This document shows, piece by piece, positions 15,341 to 21,960 of a DNA stretch of 47,064 bases. How positions within the stretch are numbered: position 1 is the first letter of the stretch; each line of letters begins with the position of its first letter. The DNA lies in IMG/VR virus record IMGVR_UViG_3300043469_001323, positions 1 to 47,064 of that record; one strand, given 5' to 3'. The notes beneath the pieces are model-generated. The model was given only the letters and a program-made list of their open reading frames with translations, had not been told where the DNA came from and ran no database searches. Both the position numbers and the translations under genes were made by a program. This DNA comes from a virus.

Positions 15341-15460
15341 GGTCAGGTGGCGGAATTGGTTGTCAAAGTATAAAACAAAGGGCAGGGCACAAAGACACTG
15401 AACTTAGGGAGAGGTCGAGGAACTTCCATTACCATACAGGTTCGAATCCTGTCCTGACTA
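15341..15460 (+). ncRNA. tRNA-like element D (Leu-type ends, longest middle)
   Basis: GGTCAGG / CCTGACT (first pair G-T), TGGCGGAATTGGT and the T-arm ACAGG-TTCGAAT-CCTGT are intact. The interior of about 70 nt is purine-rich, includes a CTTAGGG, and forms no standard anticodon arm. It is the longest of the family (120 nt). Confidence 0.45.
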
Positions 15461-15479
15461 CAATTTAAAAAGAAATAAG

Positions 15480-15731
15480 ATGAAACAAACAACAATGCAG
15501 GAATTATTGGAATTTTGTGAATATAGATTATCTAAAGCTAGCAATAACAATGTTGCGGCATGGAATATGATATTGTCTAAAATAAAAGATGATGGATTGG
15601 TAGAAATGGAAAAACAACAAATAATGGATTCGCATAATCAAGGATATGCTGATGGTTATAGAGACAACGGTACCAGTCCAATAGAATATTACAACGAAAC
15701 TTACAAAAAAGAAATAAAAATGAAAAAATAA
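15480..15731 (+). CDS. Hypothetical protein, 83 aa
   Basis: It starts MKQTTMQELLEFCEYRLSKA. A helical N-terminus is followed by SHNQGYADGYRDNGTSPIEY, a pattern common in small Bacteroidota phage proteins, and a Lys-rich end. The function is unknown. Confidence 0.65.
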   Translation: MKQTTMQELLEFCEYRLSKASNNNVAAWNMILSKIKDDGLVEMEKQQIMDSHNQGYADGYRDNGTSPIEYYNETYKKEIKMKK

Positions 15732-15742
15732 AAAAAAAGTCA

Positions 15743-15750
15743 TATATTTG
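15743..15750 (+). promoter_or_regulatory. -7 box TATATTTG with the shared leader
   Basis: It is followed by a leader nearly identical to the one before 14701. The region upstream is A-rich and lacks a clear TTG. Confidence 0.6.
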
Positions 15751-15784
15751 CATCGTTGCAATAAACCATACAACATAAAGTACT

Positions 15785-16129
15785 ATGAATATAACAAAAG
15801 AATTTATACCTTACGAACAATCCGTACTTTTAAAAGAATTAGGATTTGATGAACCTTGTTTTGGTTTATATCATAATGATAAAACATGTTATCCTACTCA
15901 ATGTAAATCACATGAGCAATTTCATGGACAAGTATGTTCAGCACCACTACGCCAACAAGCATTTGAATTTTTTAGAAAGAAGTATAATGTACACATGTAT
16001 CCAACAAAGTATGATGAAACAAAGTGGTGGGTTAATTGGGCTACTTGGACAAGTAAGGTTTTTGACACCTACGAAGAAGCGGAACTTGATTGTCTTAAAA
16101 AATTAATAGAAATAGCACAAACACATTAA
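15785..16129 (+). CDS. Conserved Bacteroidota phage protein
   Basis: The protein has 114 residues. The start MNITKEFIPYEQSVLLKELG, then FDEPCFGLYHND, a central CSAPLRQQAFEFFRKKYN and a Trp-rich segment (KWWVNWATW) match a small protein family I know from Bacteroidota phages and mobile elements. It has five cysteines. The function is unknown. Its promoter leader is duplicated from, or to, the gene at 14701. Confidence 0.75.
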   Translation: MNITKEFIPYEQSVLLKELGFDEPCFGLYHNDKTCYPTQCKSHEQFHGQVCSAPLRQQAFEFFRKKYNVHMYPTKYDETKWWVNWATWTSKVFDTYEEAELDCLKKLIEIAQTH

Positions 16130-16140
16130 ATCAGAATAGT

Positions 16141-16326
16141 ATGAAAACAATAGACGATTTTATTAAAGAACTTCAACGGATAAGTGAAGACAAGAGAAAA
16201 CTACCATTAGTGGTGCTATGTCCAAATGGGGAACTAACTTCACCATCAATAAAAATGATATGGGACAATCCTAAGGAGATGATGGAAAAGTCCCCAGATA
16301 AAATGTTTATCTCATGGAAAGATTAA
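16141..16326 (+). CDS. Hypothetical protein, 61 aa
   Basis: It starts MKTIDDFIKELQRISEDKRK, followed by LPLVVLCPNGELTSPSI, which suggests a small alpha/beta fold. It begins 11 nt after the preceding gene, so it is probably co-transcribed. The function is unknown. Confidence 0.65.
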   Translation: MKTIDDFIKELQRISEDKRKLPLVVLCPNGELTSPSIKMIWDNPKEMMEKSPDKMFISWKD

Positions 16327-16337
16327 ATTAAATATAA

Positions 16338-16420
16338 GGTCAGGTGCTAGAGTGGTTAAATGGGTTGGTCTGCAACACCAATGACGAAAGTCATCGTCGG
16401 TTCGAATCCGACTCTGACCT
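16338..16420 (+). tRNA. tRNA-Cys (anticodon GCA) with long variable arm
   Basis: Acceptor GGTCAGG / TCTGACC, anticodon stem TTGGT / ACCAA with loop CTGCAAC (anticodon GCA), and T-arm GTCGG-TTCGAAT-CCGAC. Discriminator T is the U73 identity element of tRNA-Cys. The variable region holds a TGAC-GAAA-GTCA hairpin, so this is a class II-like tRNA-Cys. Confidence 0.85.
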
Positions 16421-16452
16421 CTAAAATTAATATTATGAAAAAATCGGATGAC

Positions 16453-16476
16453 TTCTATTGAATAAACTCAATAGAA
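16453..16476 (+). promoter_or_regulatory. Hairpin abutting a start codon
   Basis: A 9-bp perfect inverted repeat TTCTATTGA / TCAATAGAA with a 6-nt loop ends one base before the ATG at 16478. It could control translation of that gene or mark an RNA end. Confidence 0.5.
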
Positions 16477-16477
16477 T

Positions 16478-16699
16478 ATGTCAAAACACAGAAACAGAGC
16501 AAAGCTTAAAAAATCACAATGTGGTAGGGATTACCACTTAATTTCTCTAAACGAATGGTATCCACTTTATTGGGATGAAGGATTAAATTTCTATCCATAC
16601 TATAAGAAGGGTTATAAAAATCCGAATAAACGCATTCCTTGGTCTAAAGTAAGTGAATACAAAACTTGGAAATACAATAGAAAAAACCAATGGAAATAA
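16478..16699 (+). CDS. Hypothetical basic protein, 73 aa
   Basis: It starts MSKHRNRAKLKKSQCGRDYH. It is very basic and rich in Tyr and Trp (WYPLYWDEGLNFYPYYKKG), as expected of a small nucleic-acid-binding protein, although no family is recognised. It ends 6 nt before tRNA-Trp. Confidence 0.6.
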   Translation: MSKHRNRAKLKKSQCGRDYHLISLNEWYPLYWDEGLNFYPYYKKGYKNPNKRIPWSKVSEYKTWKYNRKNQWK

Positions 16700-16705
16700 A
16701 CAAAT

Positions 16706-16778
16706 ACGTCTGTATCTCAGTTGGTAGAGTACTGGTCTCCAAAACCAGTTGTCGGTGGTTCGAGCCCATCCAGGCGTG
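16706..16778 (+). tRNA. tRNA-Trp (anticodon CCA)
   Basis: Acceptor ACGTCTG / CAGGCGT, D-stem TCTC / GAGT, anticodon stem CTGGT / ACCAG with loop CTCCAAA, T-loop TTCGAGC and discriminator G. Confidence 0.92.
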
Positions 16779-16780
16779 CA

Positions 16781-16820
16781 AATCAAAAAAGGGGAAATAA
16801 ATTCCCCTCCTTTTTTGATT
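16781..16820. terminator. Bidirectional terminator
   Basis: AATCAAAAAAGGGG pairs with CCCCTCCTTTTTTGATT around a short loop. It ends the tRNA-Trp transcript and the convergent holin-like gene. Confidence 0.85.
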
Positions 16821-16837
16821 GATTTGGTTGTTATCAA

Positions 16838-17002
16838 TTATTTCTTTTTTGAGATAATTGACCAAACACCACTTACAAGAGCAATTGCAGTCCCGATAAG
16901 TTCTTGTACTGATGAATCAGTTGCAAGTCCTTTCATAACTACGATAGCACCGATGAAAGTAAGTGCGTGTCTAACAACACCTAAGATTTGTTCTTTAGTC
17001 AT
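16838..17002 (-). CDS. Holin-like two-helix membrane protein, 54 aa
   Basis: Translation of the minus strand gives MTKEQILGVVRHALTFIGAI, then VVMKGLATDSS, and a second helix ELIGTAIALVSGVWSIISKKK. Two hydrophobic helices, a short polar turn and a Lys-rich C-terminus fit small phage holins that open the inner membrane at lysis. A TATTTATA box lies about 30 nt upstream (17033-17040), consistent with late expression. The secreted NlpC/P60 peptidase at 17997 may be its lysis partner, although it is on the other strand. Confidence 0.75.
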   Translation of the reverse strand: MTKEQILGVVRHALTFIGAIVVMKGLATDSSVQELIGTAIALVSGVWSIISKKK

Positions 17003-17032
17003 TTTAAAATTAATTAAAGGTTTATGCCAATC

Positions 17033-17040
17033 TATAAATA
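17033..17040 (-). promoter_or_regulatory. Candidate late promoter box TATTTATA (minus strand)
   Basis: An exact box in the minus-strand sense, about 30 nt before the holin-like ATG. Confidence 0.45.
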
Positions 17041-17063
17041 TCGGAAAAACGGTGAAACTGTCC

Positions 17064-17093
17064 TTTGGTCTAATATCATAACATTTACCTTTG
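17064..17093 (+). promoter_or_regulatory. Bacteroidota-type promoter pointing into a gene-free stretch
   Basis: A TTTG lies about 18 nt before TACCTTTG, divergent from the holin-like gene. From 17094 to 17568 I see no convincing protein gene: the stretch holds a second promoter box (TATCTTTG near 17163), the hairpin at 17189, a TACATTTG box near 17321, the His-like tRNA and further short hairpins. Confidence 0.5.
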
Positions 17094-17188
17094 ACGGAAA
17101 TTGAGGTGGTTTGATTCCTAAACGAACTACAAAAAAATATTTGTTAGTTAAAAAAAATGTTGTATCTTTGTATTCACAAATAAGGAAT

Positions 17189-17226
17189 GGGGAGTAGGTA
17201 GTTGGTAGGTTGGTGACCTGCTCCCC
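17189..17226 (+). ncRNA. Strong orphan hairpin, possible small RNA
   Basis: GGGGAGTAGGT pairs with ACCTGCTCCCC over 11 bp (one G-T pair) around a 16-nt loop containing GTTGGTAGG. It starts about 20 nt after a TATCTTTG promoter box, so it should lie at the 5' end of a transcript. No T-run follows, so it is not a standard terminator. Confidence 0.45.
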
Positions 17227-17363
17227 GTCAATAAAAGTTCTTTAATATAAAATATTGTGTTGTTCCTGTGAGATAGGAATGAAATAGTCGGATGGAATTA
17301 TAAATTTTACAATGATTTATAATTACATTTGCACAACACAGAGGAGTTCTCAACCTCATATTT

Positions 17364-17436
17364 GGTGTTTGAAGCATTAAGGTGATGCACTAGTTTGTGG
17401 AACTAGGAAAGACGGGTCAGTACCGTCCTCATACCC
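17364..17436 (+). tRNA. tRNA-His-like (anticodon GUG), atypical
   Basis: D-stem GCAT / ATGC, anticodon stem CTAGT / ACTAG with loop TTGTGGA (anticodon GTG), and T-stem GACGG / CCGTC. The T-loop is GTCAGTA instead of the usual TTCGA form, and the acceptor stem GGTGTTT / TCATACC has two mismatches. No clear extra G-1 is visible. It is either a diverged tRNA-His or a decaying copy. A TACATTTG box lies about 35 nt upstream. Confidence 0.5.
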
Positions 17437-17568
17437 AGATAGGTCGGAAGTCCTCGTAGTAACGGTATGAACTTAAGTAAGTAAGCTACAAGAACCTGTA
17501 AAATCGGCAGATGGATTCCCCGATACCTAAAAAAATCCGATGTGTTTACCGAGCTAGGTCGGTTATAC

Positions 17569-17652
17569 GGAAGGGTGGACAGTTGGTTGTCGAGCGGTCT
17601 TGAAAACCGTCGGGTGTTAAAAGCTTTGCAGGTTCGAATCCTGTCCCTTCCG
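17569..17652 (+). tRNA. tRNA-Ser (anticodon UGA)
   Basis: Acceptor GGAAGGG / CCCTTCC, D-stem GACA / TGTC, anticodon stem CGGT / ACCG with loop CTTGAAA, a long variable arm, T-arm GCAGG-TTCGAAT-CCTGT and discriminator G. Confidence 0.92.
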
Positions 17653-17674
17653 CAAACCATTAAAAAAAATATAT

Positions 17675-17878
17675 ATGACAGACAAATTAATTGAATTATT
17701 GGAAACCAATCAAATTTCAAAACCTGAAATAGTTGAGTTATTGAGTTCTTATTACAAATTAGTACAAGTTGAATTTTTCACTCAAGAAGAGTTTAATGTA
17801 GTTCTTACTAAATTAGGTATTACTCAAGAAGGGAATAGTTTTATATTTAATGAAGATATACAATATACTTTCAATTAA
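17675..17878 (+). CDS. Hypothetical acidic protein, 67 aa
   Basis: It starts MTDKLIELLETNQISKPEIV. A helical N-terminal half is followed by a beta-like second half (LGITQEGNSFIFNEDIQYTF). It lies between two tRNA genes. No family is recognised. Confidence 0.6.
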   Translation: MTDKLIELLETNQISKPEIVELLSSYYKLVQVEFFTQEEFNVVLTKLGITQEGNSFIFNEDIQYTFN

Positions 17879-17903
17879 GTAACAGTCCCATAGGGACAAC
17901 GGA

Positions 17904-17978
17904 GGTTTCATAGTTTAACCGGATAAAATATTTCGCTACGGACGAAAAGACATTGGGGTTCGAATCCCTATGAAACCA
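17904..17978 (+). tRNA. tRNA-Arg (anticodon ACG)
   Basis: Acceptor GGTTTCA / TGAAACC, anticodon stem TTTCG / CGAAA with loop CTACGGA, and T-loop TTCGAAT. The D-arm is AT-rich and weak. The three bases after the discriminator are CCA, unlike at the other tRNAs here. An ACG anticodon needs A34-to-I editing by host TadA to read all CGN codons. Confidence 0.88.
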
Positions 17979-17996
17979 CCATACCATTAAAAATTT

Positions 17997-18458
17997 ATGA
18001 AAAAAATTATTATAATATTTTTATTGTTATTATGTTTGAATAATTTTCTTATCCTTGGTCAAAGGACTAAATCATTTGATACCATACCAAAAATAAGTAA
18101 ATTAGATACATTCATTAACACTTGGATAGGAAAACCATATTCTTATGGAGGAACATCAATAAATGGGATTGATTGTTCGGCATTTGCTCAAAAATTTTAT
18201 TATGAAATTTTTGATATTACTCTCCCAAGAACCGCTCATAGTCAATACAAATCCTCAGTTAAAATACCAAAAGAAAAAATAGATGTTGGAGATTTATTAT
18301 TTTTTATAAGTCCAAATAGTCCATCAAGATGGCATGTTGCGGTTTATTTGGGAAACAACATGATGGCTCACGCTTCTAATAAAAAAAGAGGAGTGGTAGT
18401 GGATAAGATGACACAATCATTAATCAAAAATATATACGCTGTAGGCCGATTTAATTAA
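17997..18458 (+). CDS. Secreted NlpC/P60 endopeptidase
   Basis: The protein has 153 residues. A signal peptide (about residues 1-21, KKIIIIFLLLLCLNNFLIL) precedes an NlpC/P60 domain: Cys60 in GIDCSAF, His113 in WHVAVYLG and His125 in MMAHAS form the Cys-His-His triad. Such enzymes cut gamma-D-Glu-diaminopimelate bonds in peptidoglycan. With a signal peptide it would be exported by the host Sec system, so it could be the phage lysis enzyme or a wall-modifying protein. It starts 18 nt after tRNA-Arg(ACG), and the next gene follows 22 nt later. Confidence 0.9.
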   Translation: MKKIIIIFLLLLCLNNFLILGQRTKSFDTIPKISKLDTFINTWIGKPYSYGGTSINGIDCSAFAQKFYYEIFDITLPRTAHSQYKSSVKIPKEKIDVGDLLFFISPNSPSRWHVAVYLGNNMMAHASNKKRGVVVDKMTQSLIKNIYAVGRFN

Positions 18459-18469
18459 ACAACATAAGG

Positions 18470-18477
18470 TATTTATA
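18470..18477 (+). promoter_or_regulatory. TATTTATA box before the ferritin-like gene
   Basis: It ends 3 nt before the ATG. As a promoter it would give a leaderless mRNA. Confidence 0.35.
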
Positions 18478-18480
18478 GTT

Positions 18481-19065
18481 ATGAATAAAATTACAATGAC
18501 AAAAGACCAGTTGTTCAAAGCAATCAATTTAGCAGAACAGAAGTCTAGTGAAAACAAACTTAGTTCCGAAAAAGAACCAAAGTTATATACATTATCAGAT
18601 AAAGTTGTTAAACTATTAACAGACAGAATTAAGGACGAATATACCGCACACTATTTTTACAGAGCAGCCGCAAATTGGTGTAACGATGTAAATTATAAAA
18701 AAGCTGCGGCGTTTTTTGAAGACGAAGCTTTGGGTGAGTTAACACACGCAAAAAAACTAGAAGATTATATGACAGGTTTCAATGTGATTCCACAAATCCC
18801 ATCGGCAAATCCAAAACATACATTCTCAAATTTGATTGAAATTATCCATCAGGCTTATACTATGGAATTGAACTTGATGAATGCCTATAACAAAGATTCT
18901 CATACCGTTTTTGCTGACGACATTACAACTTTTGATTTCTTGCAAGAACTAAGAGAAATTCAAAAAGATGCTGTTGTTGAATATAATGATTTAATAAATG
19001 CATCAAATCTTATAAGTAAAACTGATAAGTTCCAAGTTCTATACTTTGAGCAAACCTATTTTTAA
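18481..19065 (+). CDS. Ferritin-like di-iron protein
   Basis: The protein has 194 residues. After about 40 variable residues comes a four-helix ferritin pattern. Helix A has RIKDEYTAHYFYRAAANW with Glu53. Helix B has FFEDEALGELTHAKKLEDYM with the ExxH pair Glu86 and His89. Later helices contribute further Glu residues (AYTMELNLMNAYN, KDAVVEYNDL). Ferritins oxidise and store iron. A phage copy could protect against oxidative stress or lock up iron during infection. The similarity is clear, but subunit assembly cannot be judged. Confidence 0.85.
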   Translation: MNKITMTKDQLFKAINLAEQKSSENKLSSEKEPKLYTLSDKVVKLLTDRIKDEYTAHYFYRAAANWCNDVNYKKAAAFFEDEALGELTHAKKLEDYMTGFNVIPQIPSANPKHTFSNLIEIIHQAYTMELNLMNAYNKDSHTVFADDITTFDFLQELREIQKDAVVEYNDLINASNLISKTDKFQVLYFEQTYF

Positions 19066-19089
19066 TAAACATTAGAAAAATGAAAATAG

Positions 19090-19123
19090 AATCCCTCTGA
19101 ATTGAAAGTCAGGGGGATTTTTT
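19090..19123 (+). terminator. Intrinsic terminator
   Basis: AATCCCTCTGA pairs with TCAGGGGGATT, followed by a T-run, after the ferritin-like gene. Confidence 0.85.
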
Positions 19124-19143
19124 ATTATATTTGTATAAGATAT

Positions 19144-19174
19144 TTGATTAAATTAAGATAAAGAATTATATTTG
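19144..19174 (+). promoter_or_regulatory. Bacteroidota-type promoter, leaderless arrangement
   Basis: TTG, 20 nt, TATATTTG, ending exactly 4 nt before the ATG of the aminotransferase. Confidence 0.75.
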
Positions 19175-19178
19175 CCAT

Positions 19179-20444
19179 ATGGAAAAATTATCACACATAG
19201 GAAACAATATTGTTGGCTCCGAAATCATCAAAATATCACAACAAATCAAAGAAATTTCAAAATCTAAAAAAGTCCACAATCTAACAATTGGTGATTTTGA
19301 TTCAAATATAAATCCAATCCCCGAAAAACTTAAAGATTATATTATTGAATCGTATAATGAAAATTTAACCAATTATCCATTGTCTGCAGGTCAATTAAAT
19401 TTAAGACAATCTGTAAGTGAATATCTTAAAAAAAGACAAGGTATTGATTATAATGAAAATGAAATTTTAATTGGGGGTGGAGTTCGTCCGTTAATTTATA
19501 CAATTTATAAAAGTTTGGTTAATAGTGGTGAAGGTGTGATTTACCCTGTTCCATCTTGGAATAATAATCACTATAGTTTTTTACACGGAGTGGTTAAACA
19601 AGAAATTGAGTGTAAACCTGAAAATTTATTTTTCCCAACGGTTAAAGATATTGATTCGGAAATCAATGATAACACATCGTTAATTTGCATTTGTTCTCCA
19701 CAAAATCCTACAGGTCGTGTTATTAATCCCGAGACATTAAAAGATATCTGTGATTTAATTGTAAATGAAAATAAAGTTAGAGCAACTCAAGTTGGTTCAA
19801 GACCTTTATATTTGTTCTTTGACCAAATTTATTCTGACTTGAGTGTTGACAGCTCATTTGTACATCCATTAACATTATGTCCTGAAATTCGTAACTATTT
19901 GATTTGTGTTGATGGTATTTCCAAATCATTATGTGCCACAGGTATCAGAGTTGGATGGGCGTTTGGTCCTCAAGACATTATGAACAAAATAACGGAGGTT
20001 TTCTCTCACATCGGGGCTTGGGCTCCAAAACCAGAACAAAACGCTGTGGCAATGTATCTAAATGATTATGAAGATATGACAGGGTTTGTTACAATGAAGA
20101 CAAAACAATATTCTGAAATATCAACCAAAATCTGTAATAAGATTGATGAGTTAAAACAAAAAGGATTCCGTATTGATTGTCAAAGACCTGAAGGAGGTAT
20201 TTACATTTCAATTTATTTGGGAGAATCTTTATCATTCCCAAATATGGAATCTTATACCAAATTCTTAATTGATAGATGTGGTATTGGTTTGGTTCCATTT
20301 GAATATTTTGGTTCAAACGGAAATAAAGGATGGTTCAGAATGTCCATTGGCGGAGTTGACCCAAAGAATGTTGACGAGATTCTATTAGGGTTAGATACAT
20401 TAGTATTTAAATCGTTAGACGAGGTTAATTCTTGGATAATTTAA
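19179..20444 (+). CDS. PLP-dependent aminotransferase, class I/II
   Basis: The protein has 421 residues, full length for fold-type I aminotransferases such as aspartate aminotransferase. Visible motifs are NYPLSAGQLNLRQSV, the cofactor-binding SPQNPTGR with Asn176, FFDQIYSDL with Asp215 and Tyr218, the Schiff-base Lys249 in VDGISKSLCATG, and Arg257 in GIRVGW. The substrate-binding Arg is expected in GWFRMSIGG near the C-terminus. All key residues are present. The substrate cannot be assigned from sequence. It is a complete metabolic enzyme with its own leaderless-type promoter, next to the ferritin-like and lipoprotein genes, and is probably an auxiliary metabolic gene for amino-acid or nitrogen supply. 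Confidence 0.9.
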   Translation: MEKLSHIGNNIVGSEIIKISQQIKEISKSKKVHNLTIGDFDSNINPIPEKLKDYIIESYNENLTNYPLSAGQLNLRQSVSEYLKKRQGIDYNENEILIGGGVRPLIYTIYKSLVNSGEGVIYPVPSWNNNHYSFLHGVVKQEIECKPENLFFPTVKDIDSEINDNTSLICICSPQNPTGRVINPETLKDICDLIVNENKVRATQVGSRPLYLFFDQIYSDLSVDSSFVHPLTLCPEIRNYLICVDGISKSLCATGIRVGWAFGPQDIMNKITEVFSHIGAWAPKPEQNAVAMYLNDYEDMTGFVTMKTKQYSEISTKICNKIDELKQKGFRIDCQRPEGGIYISIYLGESLSFPNMESYTKFLIDRCGIGLVPFEYFGSNGNKGWFRMSIGGVDPKNVDEILLGLDTLVFKSLDEVNSWII

Positions 20445-20541
20445 AAAAAATATTTTGTCATAATTGACAATTACCTTACCTTTGACTATATTTATAATAT
20501 TCAAGTTACAAAATTTAAACAAAAATAAAAACCAAACAATT

Positions 20542-20730
20542 ATGAAACAAATCGTAGCATTATTCGCAATCGTAGCATTAGCATCATGTGGAAACGGAAC
20601 ATCAACAGAAGTTAAATCAACAGATTCAACTGCAGTGGTAGTAGATTCTACAATGGTAACTGATTCAGCTAAAGTTGTAGTTGACTCAACTAAAGTTGTA
20701 GTTGATACCGCTAAAGTTGGAACTAAGTAA
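20542..20730 (+). CDS. Small lipoprotein with VDST repeats
   Basis: The protein has 62 residues. A lipoprotein signal MKQIVALFAIVALASCGNG with a lipobox ending in Cys16 is followed by repeats of DST and VVVDST/TAKV type. The start is the ATG before the signal peptide; earlier in-frame codons would destroy it. A TACCTTTG box lies about 60 nt upstream. Small phage lipoproteins often act at the envelope, for example in superinfection exclusion; here that is only a possibility. Confidence 0.8.
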   Translation: MKQIVALFAIVALASCGNGTSTEVKSTDSTAVVVDSTMVTDSAKVVVDSTKVVVDTAKVGTK

Positions 20731-20754
20731 TTAATTACTATTGACGACAAAAAC

Positions 20755-20780
20755 AAAACCCACCAATCGGTGGGTTTTTT
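20755..20780. terminator. Bidirectional terminator
   Basis: AACCCACC / GGTGGGTT with a short loop and T-runs, between the convergent lipoprotein and M15-like genes. Confidence 0.85.
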
Positions 20781-21547
20781 TATTTTATAAGACCTTTTAT
20801 TCTTTTTATATTTTCCGTTAGTCCTTTATCTAAATTTAGGGCTTTGTTTAGAATACTACCAAATTGTCTAATCAATGGGTCGGATTCTAATTCGGTTGTA
20901 CTAAGTGTAATATTTGATGTAGAACTTTTTGGTTTATCCGATGTAGAACTTGTTGGTTTATCCGATGTAGAACTTGTTGGTTTACCTGAGGTTGTATCTG
21001 AGGTAAAACTTGTTGGTTTACCTGAGGTTTCACCTGTCTTATTTGAAACATGTAAATGGTTAAAATGGTTTCCTCCTGTATTTGTTTGCCATAGAACTGC
21101 TTTAGGGTGATTAATTTCTTTATTCCAAGTGTATCCCATTGAAACTAACGCATCTTTAAGTTTATTTCCTAACTCTCTAAACTTATCATTACCATTTGTT
21201 CCATTGGTTGCCCCATTTGAACCAATTCCGTTCAATTTTGAAATATCTACACCATTTCCAGTTGTGTGTGTACTTATATTACCTGTTGTTGTTCTGGTAT
21301 TGTGACCGGTTTTTGCTGTTGTTATCGTTGCGGTAATTCCAACTGATTTGGCCGCAGATTCTATATCATCTAATAATGCCCTATTTACTGAATCATTTTG
21401 AGTACCATCATTATCATGACTTACATTACTATAATTGGTATCCTCAAGTTTAACATATTCAATTGCCTCTGTTATGAACTTTTTGTTTTCTAAAATTGTT
21501 TCATAACTGAATAATATATCTTTAATTATTTTTGTTTGACTACTCAT
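20780..21547 (-). CDS. M15-like peptidase with Ser/Thr/Pro repeat tail
   Basis: The protein has 255 residues. The middle has STHTTGNGVDI (His94, Asp101) and GGNHFNHLHVS (His164, His166), the SxHxxGxxxD and HxH metal-binding patterns of D-Ala-D-Ala carboxypeptidase-like and L-Ala-D-Glu peptidase-like enzymes. After it come four KPTSSTSD-type repeats, then a helical end (IRQFGSILNKALNLDKGL). It may be virion-borne, with the repeat tail as a tether, or part of lysis. A TATTTATA box lies 4 nt before the ATG on this strand (21552-21559), as for other late genes. Confidence 0.75.
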   Translation of the reverse strand: MSSQTKIIKDILFSYETILENKKFITEAIEYVKLEDTNYSNVSHDNDGTQNDSVNRALLDDIESAAKSVGITATITTAKTGHNTRTTTGNISTHTTGNGVDISKLNGIGSNGATNGTNGNDKFRELGNKLKDALVSMGYTWNKEINHPKAVLWQTNTGGNHFNHLHVSNKTGETSGKPTSFTSDTTSGKPTSSTSDKPTSSTSDKPKSSTSNITLSTTELESDPLIRQFGSILNKALNLDKGLTENIKRIKGLIK

Positions 21548-21551
21548 GTTA

Positions 21552-21559
21552 TATAAATA
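21552..21559 (-). promoter_or_regulatory. TATTTATA box (minus strand)
   Basis: An exact box reading in the direction of the M15-like gene, 4 nt before its ATG. Confidence 0.4.
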
Positions 21560-21574
21560 GTTTGTGGGAAATAA

Positions 21575-21598
21575 AAAAAACCGACTATATGTCGGTTC
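21575..21598 (-). terminator. Intrinsic terminator
   Basis: AACCGAC / GTCGGTT with a 5-nt loop, followed on the minus strand by a T-run. It overlaps the end of the 51-aa gene. Confidence 0.8.
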
Positions 21599-21740
21599 TC
21601 TTGGTGTATCTTAATCTCTTGATTTGAGGTTGAATTATTTCCTCAATTTTTGGTGGTTCTTCTTTTATTTTTAATTTAAAAAAATATAAAATTTTTTCAA
21701 TTATTTTTCTAATAGTACTTCTTTTGGAAATGACACTCAT
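21585..21740 (-). CDS. Small basic protein, 51 aa
   Basis: The minus strand reads MSVISKRSTIRKIIEKILYF and continues basic and helical (FKLKIKEEPPKIEE) to RLRYTKRTDI. The N-terminal amphipathic helix may bind a membrane or nucleic acid. It is followed by its own terminator hairpin. No family is recognised. Confidence 0.55.
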   Translation of the reverse strand: MSVISKRSTIRKIIEKILYFFKLKIKEEPPKIEEIIQPQIKRLRYTKRTDI

Positions 21741-21774
21741 AGTAATAAATATGTTAAAATAATTTTTTCATACT

Positions 21775-21960
21775 TTACTCAAAGTTTTTATTATTTAATT
21801 CTTTAATGGTTATCTCATTATTTTTCCAACCTTTCCAAGTGTCAAAATCTTTTAAATCCTCTAAAGTTTTTTCATGTACTAACACAAACCCTTCAGGTGC
21901 AACATTTGATAATTTAAACATTGGTCCTTCTTTTTCTAAAATTTCTTTAATATTAATCAT
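21775..21960 (-). CDS. Hypothetical protein, 61 aa
   Basis: It starts MINIKEILEKEGPMFKLSNV and continues with PEGFVLVHEKTLEDLKDFD. Its start overlaps the end of the HAD-type gene by 8 nt, so the two are probably translated together. The function is unknown. Confidence 0.65.
   Translation of the reverse strand: MINIKEILEKEGPMFKLSNVAPEGFVLVHEKTLEDLKDFDTWKGWKNNEITIKELNNKNFE

Noticed and set aside
14333-15460. Group I introns inside the tRNA-like elements
   Set aside because: The interiors are far too short (under 80 nt) and lack intron core motifs.
12588-17720. Several minus-strand frames over tRNA genes with products containing RDRIRTC-like motifs
   Set aside because: These are antisense translations of tRNA T-arms, a well-known annotation artefact.
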